DNA from: Piliocolobus tephrosceles
Taxonomy: Eukaryota; Chordata; Mammalia; Primates; Cercopithecidae
Assembly (NCBI RefSeq): GCF_002776525.5
Contig: NC_045436.1
Location: forward strand, 101,901,211-101,965,210
Direction: 5' to 3'
DNA length: 64,000 nt
Shown here: in pieces, positions 54,219 to 64,000 of the stretch
How positions within the stretch are numbered: position 1 is the first letter of the stretch
Layout of the letters: the number at the start of each line of letters is the position of its first letter
Notes under the pieces: model-generated
What the model saw: the letters and a program-made list of their open reading frames with translations, nothing else
Told to the model about the DNA's origin: nothing
The model's database searches: none
Made by a program: the position numbers and the translations under genes

Positions 54219-55336
54219 AATTCTTCTTTCTGTTTAGTAGTCTTTTGATTAATGTGTAATATGAAAACACAGTCACTGTGATGCAAAGAGTTATGAGGAT
54301 AATACAGTATAAAGTGAGTTAGTACAGTATTCAGTGTAATGGTATTACATACTGATACCACATGCTAAATGTGATAGAAATTGTGAGTACAAAGGAAGCT
54401 AGAGAAAGAGAATAAGGTGGTCTGGCTTAGTATAATAGGATCTTTAAGCTTTTGCTATCAGTCCTGTTTTCTGTAATTCATTGCAAATAATGTTTACGTA
54501 TAAAAATATATTAGTTTTGTTACATATGCTTTGCATTGAACCATAAACCTGTCTGCTTCTGTTTGAAGTATTTTCTCTTCATAACTTCCTATTTTGTTGA
54601 TCGATATGCCTTTACTGGCACTTAAAGGAGGAAAAAAAAAAAAAAGGTATCAACTTCCTGTCTGCTTCATTGTCATAACATGCCAGCATGTGATAGAAAT
54701 GGACATCTGTAGCCTATTATGACAATGACATACCACGGATGTCCATTTTTTTCTTCTCTCTTGTTTTGTGCTTTTAATCTTCTAACATATTTGAGGAAGG
54801 AGGAATATCATTTATTTTTCTCCATAAGAATCAGAATCTTAGGCGTATTTTTAAAAAAAATTCTTGTTGTTTGAATTCTGGAGTTTAGGCTGAATTACAT
54901 TTTTACTTGATACTAATCTATAGTCTTTATAAGTCCTAAAGTCTACTGAGTTCCTTAGGCAGAGTGAATAGTCTTTGAGTAAGCAGTCTTTTCCGGCTCC
55001 TGTCTTCCTGTTCTATTATATATAATAGATTTTTTAAAGTTGTTTAAGAGAATTTTGTATAGACAGATTGTGAGCTGTTGTGTCCTGCCCAAATCTGAAT
55101 TCAAATGTAAAAATAATTTTATAAAAACGAATATTAATTAAACCCTTTTCATAGAAATGGTACGCTGACAAATGAAAACATTTTGTGACAACAATAATAA
55201 AACTTTCACTAGATAGAGCTAGAGTAGTTTGATGTAAGGGGAAAAAGTATATGGTCATTTTTAATTGTATGCATTTTAACTTAGTAAAATTTAAAAATAA
55301 GATATTAGTGATACCTGCTGTCATAATACTCATGTA
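54219..55336. other. Single-copy DNA with interleaved inverted repeats
   Basis: No gene or family recognised; see the inverted-repeat cluster at 54,665-54,760. Confidence 0.4.
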
Positions 55337-55643
55337 GGACACAAAATATGGCATGACAAAATGAAGACTCCCGGGCTCAGTGGCTCAGGCCTGTAGTCCC
55401 AGCATTTTGGAAGACCCAGGTGGGAAGATGGCCTGAGTCCAACAGTTCAAGACCAGCCTGGGCAACATGGCAAAACCCCATCTCTACAAAAAATACAAAA
55501 ATTAGCTCAGCATGGTGGTTACACGCCTGTAGGATTGCTGGAGCCTGGGAGGTCAAGGCTGTGAAAAGCTGAGATTGCGCCACTGCACTCCAGCCTGGGT
55601 GGCAGAGTGAGACCCTGCCTAAAAAAAAAAGAAGAAGAAGAAG
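55337..55643 (+). mobile_element. Alu with a duplicated 5' flank
   Basis: The Alu starts near 55,371 (CCGGGCTCAGTGGCTCAGGC). The right arm is partly deleted. Its tail is AAAAGAAGAAGAAGAAG. The 34 bp before the Alu recur before the Alu at 58,238. Confidence 0.88.
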
Positions 55644-55678
55644 ACTCACTAGACTAATAAGAGTTGACCCAGGTTTTT

Positions 55679-56994
55679 GTTTTTTTTGGTTTTGTTTTGT
55701 TTAGTTTTTTGTTTGTTTGTTTTTGGCTAAGCATAGGGGACTTTATTAATGGTACACACCAGGTGGGGCTCCTAGGCCCCTCCCTCTTCAGGGGTTCTGC
55801 ATGGACACTGAGGAAGGGAGATTCTCAGTGTAGTGGGGGACTGAGTGTGGCAGGGACTCCCCAGCAGTGAGGACCTCTCTCTTCCTCTCATGCTTTCGCT
55901 GGGGCTGGTGGTCTGGTGGTCTTACTCTTGGAGGCCATGTGGGCCGTGAGGTCCACCACACTGTTGTTGTAGTCAAATTCATCACTATACCAAGAAATTA
56001 TCTTGACAAAGTGGTTGTTGAGGGCAATGCCAGCCCCAGCATCGAAGGTGGAAGAGTGGGTGTTGCTGTTGAAGTCGGAGGAGACAGCCTGGTGCTCATT
56101 GTAGCCCAGGATGCCCTTGAGAGGCATCCTGCTTCACCACCTTCTTGATGTCATCATATTTGGCAGGTTTTTCCAGACGGCAGGTCAGGTTCATGACCGA
56201 CATGTTGGCAGTGGTGACACAGAAGGCCATGCCAGTGATCTTCCCGTTCAACTCAGAGAGGGCCTCGCCTACAGCCTTGGCAGCACCAGTAGAGACAGGG
56301 ATGATGTTCTAGAGAGCCCCGCAGCCGTCACGCCACAGTTTCCCAGAGGGGCCATCCATAGTCTTCTGGGTGGCAGTGGTGGCGTGGACTGTGGTCATGA
56401 GTCCTTCCACAATACCAAAGTTGTCTTGGATGACATTGGCCAGGGGTGTTAAGCAGTTGGTGGTGCAGGAGGCATTGCTGATGATCTTGAGGCTGTTGTC
56501 ATAATTCTCATGGTTCATGCCCATCACGAACATGGGGGCATCAGCAAAGGGGGCAGAAATTCATGACCCTTTTGGCTCCTTCCTACAAGTGAGCCCCAGC
56601 CTTCTTCATGGGGGTGAAGACACCAGTGGACTCCACAACGTACTCAGTGTCAGCATTGCCCCATTTGATTTTGGAGGGATCTCGCTCCTGGAAGATGGTA
56701 ATGGAATTTCCACTGATGACAAGCTTGCCATTCTCAGCCTTGATGGTGCATGGAATTTGCCGTGGGTGAAATCATACTGGAACAAGTAGACCATGTAGTT
56801 AAGGTCAATGAAGCGGTCATTGATGGCGACAGTATCCACTTTGCGAGAGTTCAAAGCCACCCTGGTGACCAGGCACCCAATACAACCAAATCCGTTGACT
56901 CTGGCCTTCACCTTCACCGTGGTACCTCAGGGATGCAGCTGGAAATGCATGAGAAGATGCGGCTGTCTGTCGAATGGGAGGAGCAGAGAGCCAA
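55679..56994 (-). pseudogene. GAPDHP: GAPDH processed pseudogene, full length, inactive
   Basis: Intronless copy of glyceraldehyde-3-phosphate dehydrogenase mRNA, from a 5' UTR starting at CTCTCTGCTCCTCC to the AATAAA signal (plus-strand 55,741-55,748) and a decayed A-tail. Target duplications GTTGACCCAGG (55,663) and GGTGACCCAG (56,995) confirm L1-mediated insertion. The catalytic SCTTNC motif is readable, but the start ATG is ACG, a frameshift follows the HGKFH block, and TAG stops lie at plus-strand 56,583 and 56,309. A frameshift precedes the PMFVMGMNHE block, another lies near 56,125, and an Arg of the GFGRIGR NAD-binding loop is Cys. It cannot make the enzyme. Which numbered pseudogene it is cannot be told. 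Confidence 0.97.
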
Positions 56995-57184
56995 GGTGAC
57001 CCAGTTTTTTACATTGGGGAAAAAAACCCAACCCATAGAGATCGTGTTAATTCAGCCACTCATGACTCTGGCTCATTGTGGGCAAATACATAGATACTGT
57101 TAAGACACAGTCTTCAAGAAAGAGTACACTCTGTTAAGCAGGCAAGTCTAAAATACAAAAGAAAGAAAGTGAACAAGTCGGAGA

Positions 57185-57335
57185 AATACGGCGTACTATG
57201 GGGGTTCATAAGAAAGATCACATCCCGTTGGGAGAATTAGAAAATAATTCATAAAAAGGAATTGTTTAAGCTGGGCCTTGACATCATTCCCTCACAAGGA
57301 ACAGCTTGAGCACTTGCAAATACCTTTGAGGAAAA
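57185..57335 (-). mobile_element. L2 fragment
   Basis: AGCTGGGCCTTGACATCATT and AGCTTGAGCACTTGCAAATA fit antisense L2. Confidence 0.5.
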
Positions 57336-57354
57336 CTGAATAATTAAATCTGTG

Positions 57355-57500
57355 ATATAGTGCAAAAAGAATGGACTTAATCACAGCTGGATTGAAGCCC
57401 CATCTCCCACCATTTCTAGCTGTGTGGCCTTGGGCAAGTCAGGGATGTTAGAACCATCTATGAGGTGATGCTTAACCAAGAGTATATTTAAGATTTCTGC
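57355..57500 (+). mobile_element. MIR
   Basis: AGCTGTGTGGCCTTGGGCAA preceded by TTGAAGCCCCATCTCCCACC is the MIR core. Confidence 0.75.
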
Positions 57501-57594
57501 CAAAATAGGTGGTGCACAGTGGTTTAATAAGTAGTGTTTCCGTCTTATTTTCCCCTTTCCCTACTTTATGTAAAAAATGAATGGAGAAAAAGAA

Positions 57595-58020
57595 GGTAGA
57601 CTAGAGCCAGAGCAGTGAGGACCTTGAATGCCAGGGTAAGCTGAACTACATATATTAAGCAGTTTGGAAAGGACAATTAGAGTTAGATAAATCTAGCAGC
57701 ATCTAATCCTTGATCAATGTTCAGTGATGGGAAGGAGGGATGTGGTGATTGGTTAGGGGAAGTCATTACAATCCAGGTTAATATATGGATCTGAACTAGA
57801 GTACAATGAGACAGAATAGAGTTCAATGATAATAGGAAGAAAGGGATGGATGAATAGAGATTTTTCCAAGCAGAATCCAGGAGAATTGAAGTGGATAGGT
57901 TGGGAAAGTGGAGAGAAGAGTCAAATATGGCTCACGTTTTGAAGTAGGGTAACTGAAAAAATGGTGTTGCTACTTGTAAAAGTAGGGGAATCTAAAAGTA
58001 TAGTGAGGGAGAAGATAAGG
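57595..58020 (-). mobile_element. L2, longer antisense fragment
   Basis: GTGAGGACCTTGAATGCCAG, GTGGTGATTGGTTAGGGGAA and AGTCAAATATGGCTCACGTT follow antisense L2 in order. Confidence 0.6.
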
Positions 58021-58084
58021 ACCTTGGTTTTTCATATATTTTGTTCTGTAATTATATTTCACTTATAAAGTGCTCTGAACAGTA

Positions 58085-58525
58085 GCGTGGTAGTTAATAG
58101 CACAGGCTGGGAGCCCTGCTGCCTAGGTTCACATCCTGGCTCCACCACTTACTTGGGCTTCACTCCTTCTCACTGTGCCTCAGTTTCTTCAGATAAGGCA
58201 CAAAATATGACATAGCAAACTAAGTGAAAGAAGACTCCTGGGCTCAGTGGCTCAGGCCTGTAGTCCCAGTATTTTGGGAGGTCTAAGTGGGCAGATGACT
58301 TGAGTCCAGGAGTTCAAGACCAGCCTGGGCAGCATGGCAAAACCCCATCTCTACAAAAAATACAAAAATTATCCCAGTATGGTGGTGCACTCCTATAGTT
58401 CCAGCTACTTGGGCAGGGGGGCTGAGGCAGGAGGATAAAGGGCAAAATAAAAGTAGCTACTTCATAGAGTTGTAGTGAGGACTAAATAATTTAATTTACA
58501 TGCAATTAGAACAGTGATGGCAGAT
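58085..58525 (+). mobile_element. MIR split by a duplicated Alu segment
   Basis: GGTTCACATCCTGGCTCCAC and CACTGTGCCTCAGTTTCTTC lie left of the insertion. TACTTCATAGAGTTGTAGTG and AGGACTAAATAATTTAATT lie right of it. Confidence 0.85.
58197..58436 (+). mobile_element. Alu segment lacking an A-tail, with 5' flank
   Basis: The flank GGCACAAAATATGACATAGC leads into an Alu at 58,238 that stops at GGCTGAGGCAGGAGGATAAA in the right arm with no A-tail. Flank and unusual GGGCTCAGTGGCTCAGGCCT start are shared with 55,337. Confidence 0.88.
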
Positions 58526-58562
58526 AGTGTTTTCTATCGTGATGCTGATGATGTGTGCTTTT

Positions 58563-58564
58563 AT

Positions 58565-58596
<32 letters not shown>
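58563..58596. repeat. (TG)n microsatellite with CG interruptions
   Basis: TTGTGTGTGTGTGTGTGTG, then CGCGCGTGTGTGTGT. Confidence 0.9.
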
Positions 58597-58597
<1 letters not shown>

Positions 58598-58884
58598 TTT
58601 CTTGAGTGAGAATCTTGCTCTGTCACCCCGGGTGGAGTGCAGAGGCATGATCACAGCTCACTGTGGCCTCGACCTCCTGGGCTGAAACGATCCTCCCACT
58701 TCAGCCTGCCAAGTAGCTGGGACTACAGGTTTGTGCCACCACACGTGGCTAATTTTAAAATTTGTTGTAGAGACTGAATCTCACTCTGTTGCCCAGGCTG
58801 GTCTAAACTCCTGGGCCCAAGCGATCCTCCCAGCTTGTCCTCTCAAAGTGCTGAGATTACAGGCACGTGCCATTGTGCCTGGCC
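58598..58884 (-). mobile_element. Alu (J-like)
   Basis: TTTTCTTGAGTGAGAATCTT start, GTGGCCTCGACCTCCTGGGC, ending CATTGTGCCTGGCC. Confidence 0.9.
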
Positions 58885-59757
58885 GGCGTTTGCATTTTAT
58901 TTTATGGGCTAATTGATCCCTTAAGCAGTAGAGTGGCTTGTGATTATATTGCTTTGTGTCTTTTGAGTTTTATCATGAGTATGTTGGAATGCAACTTTCT
59001 TTTTTTCCATTTTATTTTTTATGTTATAGCAAAATTGACATTTTTGGGGTACAGGTCCATGAATTTTAACAAATGTATAGATTTGTCTAATCATCACCCA
59101 AATCAATTTTAAATTAACATTTGAAATAGATGCAAAATAGTTTCATCATCCCATAAAACTCTTTTTGTCATCTCCTTTTAGTCATACTGTTTCCCTGCCC
59201 CTCATCTCTGGCAGCCACGAATCTGTTTTTCATCACTATGATTTTGTCCTTTTGAGGATATCATATAAATGGAATCATAGAATGTGTAGTAACCTATTGA
59301 GACTGGCCTGTTTCACTCAGCAGTTATTGAGATTCATCCAGGTTGTTGCATGTACCAAGTTTGTTCCTTTTTATTGTAAGGTAGTGTTCTATTGTATGGG
59401 TGTACCCACAGTTTGTTTATCCATTCACTTGTTGAAGGTTATTTGGATTATTCTTAGTTTTTAGCAATTGCAACTAGAGCTGCTATACATTTTCATGTAC
59501 AAGTTTTTGTGCAAACGCGAGCTTTCATTTTTCTCAGTTAAATTGCCAGCAGTCAGATTGCTGGGTTATAGTGTAAGAGTATGTTTAACTGTGTAAGAAA
59601 CTTCCACCTTTTTTTTTTAGAACAGTGATGCTGTTTTGCATTGCCACCAGCAGTATATGAAAATTCCAGGTGTTTCACATCCTCACCAGCACTTGGTATT
59701 GTTATTATTGTTTATTTTAGCCGTTCTAATAGACGTGTAGTAGTATTTCATTATGAT

Positions 59758-59922
59758 TGTGGGGTGTGTGTATGGGGCTGTGTTGGTTAGGCTGGAGTGT
59801 AGTGGCTATTTACAGACATGATCGGATGGTAGTGCACTACAACTTTGAACTCTTGGGCTTAAACAGTCATCCTATGTAGCTGAGACTACAAGCACACGGC
59901 ACTGGGCCTGGTTCATTATTTT
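59758..59922 (-). mobile_element. Fossil Alu monomer (7SL-like), in L1
   Basis: GTGTAGTGGCTATTTACAGA then CATGATCGGATGGTAGTGCA keeps the reverse complement of the 7SL block GATCGCGCCTGTGAATAGCC, which dimeric Alus have lost. Confidence 0.75.
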
Positions 59923-60439
59923 GATTTTCATTTACCTAATGGCAGTGATGTTGAACATCTTTTTGTGTGCTTATTTCCATCCATATATCTTCATTGATGA
60001 AGTGTCTTAAGTCTTTGATCCATATTTTAATTGAGTTGTTTTTCTTACTGTTAAGTTTGAAAGTTTTATATATTTGGGATATAAATTTTTTGTCAAATAT
60101 GTGATTTGCCAACATTTTTCTCCTGGTTTGGAGCTTGTCTTTTTATTCTCTTATAGGGTCTTTCTCATAGCAAAAGGTTTTAATTTTGATGGAGTCCATT
60201 TTAGCAGTTTTTTTCTTTCATATTTAACAACTATTAGCCTGACCCCGAGTCATGAAGTTTTTCTCCTATGTTTTCTTCAAAAAGTTTTATTGTTTTAGGT
60301 GTAGTTACATATATAACATAAAAATATATTTTATATATTATATAAAATGCATCAGAAACTATATGAAACTATAGCCAGGTGCAGGCTGTACCAGGCTACA
60401 GTGTGCTATGGTATGATTAACTTTTTGTGTGTTCACCTT

Positions 60440-60732
60440 GTTTTGTTTTGTTTTTTCTGAGATAGAGTCTCGCTTTGTCGCCCAGGCTGGAGTGCAGTGG
60501 CGCATCTCAGCTCACTGCAAACTCTGCCTCCCGGGTTCATGCCATTCTCCTGCCTCAGCCTCCGGAGTAGCTGGCGCCCACCACCATGCCCGGCTAATTT
60601 TTTTGTGTTTTTTTAGTAGAGATGGGGTTTCACCATGTTAGCCAGGATGGTCTCAATCTCTTGACCTCGTGATCCGCCCACCTCAGCCTCCCAAAGTGCT
60701 GGGATTACAGGCGTGAGCGACCGCGCCCAGCC
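60440..60732 (-). mobile_element. AluY/S-like, in L1
   Basis: TTTTGTTTTGTTTTTTCTGA tail; GCAAACTCTGCCTCCCGGG; target GTTCACCTTGTTTT at 60,430 and 60,735. Confidence 0.93.
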
Positions 60733-61576
60733 ATGTTCACCTTGTTTTTAGTGACCTTGCTAAACTTACTAGTTCTAGCTGTTCCTTGGGAATGGTTTAC
60801 GTAGACCATTATGTGTGCTGATAGGGACAGTTTTATTTCTTTCCAATATTTGCCTTTTCTTTTTCTTGCTTTATTGCACTGGAGATAACTTTTACTTCCT
60901 ATGTGGGTTTTCTTCTTTAGTATGTTGTTGTGGTGGTTTAATATGGCTTAATATGCTGGTAATATGGTAGACTATGTATTTTTGAGTATTGAAGCAGCCT
61001 TGCATAAACTCTTAGGATAAATTCTACTTGGTCGTGATCATTCTCTATGTTTTGCTGGATTATATTTGCTAATATTTGTTGGGGATTTTTATGTCTGTAT
61101 TCATGAGTGATATTGATTTGTAGTTTTCCTTTTCTGTACTATCTTTGTTTTTGGTATCAGAGTAATAGCTTATCTCATGAAATAAGTTGGGAAGTGTTTT
61201 CGCCTCTTCCATTTTCTGAAAGAGACTTTGTAGAGTTGAGGCTATTTCTTCTTTAAATGTTTGTTAGAATTTGGTGAAACCATCTGGGCTTGAAGATTGC
61301 TTTTCAAACTGTGATTTAATTTCTTTAATAGTTATAGCAGTGCTCAGGTTGTCTTTTGGGTGAGTTCTGGTAGTTTGTGGGTTTTGAGGAATTGGTCCAT
61401 TTCATCTAAGTTGTCACATTTATGTATGTAGAATTTTTCATAGCATTCACCTTATTTACCTTTTTAATGCCAGTAGCGTTTGTAATGATAGTCTCTGATA
61501 TTACAGATTTTGGTGACATGTGTCTTCCCCTCCATGCCTTTTTTGCCAGATGTTTATCAATTCTGGTGATCAACAG

Positions 61577-61707
61577 GCCAGGTGCAGTGGCTCACACCTG
61601 TAATCCCAGCACTTTGGGAGGCCAAGGCAGGTGGATCACCTGAGGTCAGGAGTTTGAGACCAACCAGCCTGGCCAACATGCTGAAACCCTGTCTTTACTA
61701 AAAATAT
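61577..61707 (+). mobile_element. Alu left arm only, in L1
   Basis: GGCCAGGTGCAGTGGCTCAC to CTTTACTAAAAATATG. It ends in the linker, with GTTGATC on the right reflecting GATCAAC on the left rather than a clear direct repeat. Confidence 0.9.
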
Positions 61708-61871
61708 GTTGATCTTTTAAAAACAGCTTTTGGTTTGGATTTTTATGTATTGTTTTTGTTTTCAATGTTATTTTGTTTGTGCTTTTTATTTCCTTATGCT
61801 TGCTTTGAGTTTATTTTGTTCTTTTTCTAGTTTCTGAAAGTAAAGGCTTAGAATATTGATTTAATACTTTG

Positions 61872-62063
61872 GGTTTTTTTTTTTGTTGTTGTTTGTTTAT
61901 TTGTTTTGTTGTTTTTGGAGACGGAATCTCGCTCAGTCACCCAGGCTGGAGGGCAGTGGCGTGATCTCGGCTTACTGCAAGCTCTGCCTCAGCCTCCCGA
62001 GTAGCTGGGACTACAGGCGACCGTGGGACTACAGGCAACCGCCACTATGCCTGGCTAATTTTT
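61872..62063 (-). mobile_element. Truncated Alu, in L1
   Basis: GTT-rich tail, GGAGACGGAATCTCGCTCAG, then a duplicated GGGACTACAGGC block, ending in the linker. Target GATTTAATACTTT at 61,858 and 62,065. Confidence 0.92.
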
Positions 62064-63459
62064 TTGATTTAATACTTTTTTAAAATGTAAGCACTTAATT
62101 TTCTAAACTTTCCCCTAAGCCGCTTTTTTACCTGTAGCCTACAAATTTTGATATTTTGATATTTTATATTTTCAGTTTTGTTAAGAACTAACTTAACGAA
62201 GAAATTTCTAATTTCTCTTAAGAATTCCTCTTTGCTCCATGGATTATTTAGATGTGTGCATTTAATTTGCAAGCATTTGGAGAGTTTTCTGTTGTCTCTA
62301 TTACTTATTTCTAGTTTAATTCCATATGATCAGAGACTACACTTTATACAATGTAATTTCTTTTAAATTTGTTTAGGGTTGTTTATTGACTCAGGATATG
62401 GCTTATATAGGTCCACGTGCACTTGAAAAGAATGTATATTCTGCTGTTGTTGGGAGGAGTGTTCTATAAGCACCTGTGAAATCCAGTTGGTTGGTGATGT
62501 GTTTTGTTGTTTTATGTCATTGCTAATTCTCTGCTAACTAGTCCTGTAACTGAAGAGGAATGTTGAAATCTCTTCAGTTGTAATTGTGGATTTATCTGTT
62601 TCTCCCTTTAGTTGTTTTTGATTTTGCTTTGTGTATTTTGAAGATTTGAAGTTAGGTGTATGCACATTTAGACTATAGTATGTCTTTGGGAATCGATACT
62701 TTTATCATTATGCAATGTCTTTTTTTATTGCAGTGAAAAACACAACATAAAATTTATCATCTTAACCATTTTTAAGTGTACAGTACGCTAGTGTTAACTA
62801 CATGTACATTGTTGTCCAACAGATCTCTAGAACTTTATCTTGCAAAACTGAAACGATACAATAACTCTTCTTACCACCCGTCTTGGCAGCTACCATTATA
62901 CTTTCTATGAATTTGACTGCTTTAGATGCCTCATATAAGTGGAATCAGTGGAATTTGTCTTTTTGTTTCTGGCTTATTTCACTTTGTATAACGTCCTTAA
63001 GATTTATCCATGTTGTAGCATATGACAGGATTTTCATCTTTTTTGAATCTGAATGGTATTCCATTGTATGTATAAATCACATTTTCTTTTTCCATTTATC
63101 TGATGATGGACATTTAGGCTGCTTCTACCTCTTGGTTGTTGTAAATAACGCCACAGTGAACATGGGTGTGCAAATATGTCTTTGCTATCCTGTTTTCACT
63201 TCTTTTGGATATGTACCGAGAAGTGGAATTGCTGGATATGGTAATTCTATTTCTAACTTTTTGAGGACTATCCATACTATTTCCAAAGCAGCTATGGAAG
63301 CTATTTTACATTCCCACCAACAGTAGAAAGGGTTTCCAGTTTCTCTAAGTCCTTGCCAACACTTCTTTCTTTCCCGATCCTAACAAGTGTAAGGTGATAC
63401 CTCATGATTTTGATCTACATCTCCCTGATGATTAATGATATTGAACATCTTTTTATATA

Positions 63460-63762
63460 CAGTTGACTGTCAGTGTCTGCAGGTTACACATCCCCAGATT
63501 TAACCAAATATGGATTGAAAATATTTTTAATCCAATAAAAATAATACACATTTTAAAAATACAATATAATAACTATTTACATAGCATTTACATTGTCTTA
63601 GGTATCGTAAGTAATCTAGAGATAATTTAAAATATGTAGGAGGATGTACATAGATTATATGCAAATATCATACCAGTTTATATAAGGGACTTAAGGATAC
63701 ATGGATTTTGGTATCTGCAGGGATTCTGCAACCGGTCTTCTGAGGATACTGAATAAGGGCTG
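63460..63762 (-). mobile_element. MER2 (Tigger-type) DNA transposon, in L1
   Basis: CAGTTGACTGTCAGTGTCTG to AATAAGGGCTG, inverted terminal repeats of MER2 type, flanked by TA on both sides (63,458-63,459 and 63,763-63,764). Internal AGCATTTACATTGTCTTAGG and ATATAAGGGACTTAAGGATA are diagnostic. L1 text rejoins exactly across it. Confidence 0.88.
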
Positions 63763-63817
63763 TACTTCATGGCCATTTGTATATCATCTTTGGAGAAATG
63801 TCTGTTCAAGTCCTTTA

Positions 63818-64000
63818 CCTTTTCTTTTTCTTTTCTTTTCTTTTCTTTTTTTTGAGGCAGAGTCTCACTCTGTCACCCAGGCTGGAGTTCAGTGGCATGA
63901 TAACAGCTCACTGCATCCTTGAATTCCTGGGCTCAAGTGATTCTCCCACCTTAGCCTCCTGAGTTGCTGGGACTATAGGCACATGCTACCACGTCCAGCT
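63818..64000 (-). mobile_element. Alu, cut by the window end, in L1
   Basis: (TTTTC)n tail, GAGGCAGAGTCTCACTCTG; the remaining arm lies beyond the window. Confidence 0.92.

Larger units (their letters stand above)
58997..62715 (-). mobile_element. Old L1 (L1M), antisense, 3' UTR and part of ORF2
   Basis: TACAGGTCCATGAATTTTAA, GTTTCACTCAGCAGTTATTG, CACATCCTCACCAGCACTTG and ATGGAGTCCATTTTAGCAG give the 3' part. GAAGCAGCCTTGCATAAACT, CATTTCATCTAAGTTGTCAC and GAAAAGAATGTATATTCTGC give ORF2. Frames are destroyed; four Alu or monomer insertions. Confidence 0.85.
62716..64000 (-). mobile_element. Second old L1 (L1M), antisense, runs off the window
   Basis: GTGAAAAACACAACATAAAA and TTTTTAAGTGTACAGTACGC open a new L1M 3' UTR after a short T-run. 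TCATATAAGTGGAATCAGTG, GGATATGTACCGAGAAGTGG and GGCCATTTGTATATCATCTT continue it. The 147-codon frame at 62,883-63,326 is antisense L1, not a gene. Confidence 0.85.

Noticed and set aside
56517..57103. Plus-strand frames of 90 and 117 codons
   Set aside because: They are antisense shadows of the GAPDH pseudogene.
62883..63326. 147-codon plus-strand frame
   Set aside because: It is the antisense of an old L1 3' region, recognisable nucleotide by nucleotide.

Overview
The window is primate nuclear DNA, with no bacterial or organellar sequence. It holds more than 50 Alu or Alu-monomer copies on both strands, several L1 lineages, ancient MIR and L2 fossils, endogenous retrovirus LTRs including two ERV9-type LTR12s, Tigger and hAT DNA transposons, and one GC-rich CpG island. 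LTR12 and L1PA copies point to a catarrhine primate. The Alu at 50,991-51,279 carries variants I associate with the Old World monkey AluYR/AluMacY lineage, so a monkey source is at least as likely as human. This is inference from one element plus memory of consensus sequences.

Layout. 1-13.5 kb: Alus, L2/MIR relics, three copies of one class I LTR, a MaLR LTR, and a nested stack in which an LTR12C splits an Alu that itself splits a MIR. 13.57-23.4 kb: one old antisense L1 of about 6 kb, near full length, expanded to about 9.8 kb by Alus, a second LTR12 and a short L1 piece. 23.4-28.4 kb: mostly single-copy sequence with a small candidate exon, an hAT relic and Alus. 28.4-29.4 kb: a 5'-truncated L1PA with a perfect 15-bp target duplication, about 90 bp from a strong CTCF-type motif (29,521) and a short CpG-dense patch. 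29.95-31.45 kb: a Tigger transposon split by an Alu. 31.8-33.5 kb: a sense old L1. 34-41.2 kb: two poorly classified LTR or MER-like repeats, Alus and a solo LTR with exact ATTT duplications.

42.28-43.35 kb is the only convincing promoter: a CpG island with stacked Sp1 boxes, a ZNF143/Staf-like site and two good splice donors, all consistent with rightward transcription. I cannot name the gene. A 108-nt, frame-preserving candidate coding exon lies 5 kb downstream at 47,525-47,632. 44-58 kb is intron-like DNA with Alus, MIRs, small local duplications, a second Tigger and a full-length inactive GAPDH processed pseudogene (55.68-56.99 kb, minus strand). 59-64 kb consists of two old antisense L1s in series, the second interrupted by a MER2 transposon and an Alu that runs off the end.

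I see no intact multi-exon protein gene, no tRNA, rRNA or CRISPR, and no undescribed biological system. Most open frames are Alu or L1 shadows. The most useful leads are the unnamed promoter and its candidate exon, the CTCF-type site, an Alu micro-inversion, and several local duplications that reveal how the region was assembled. Repeat subfamily names come from memory of consensus sequences. TG..CA ends and target-site duplications were read directly.
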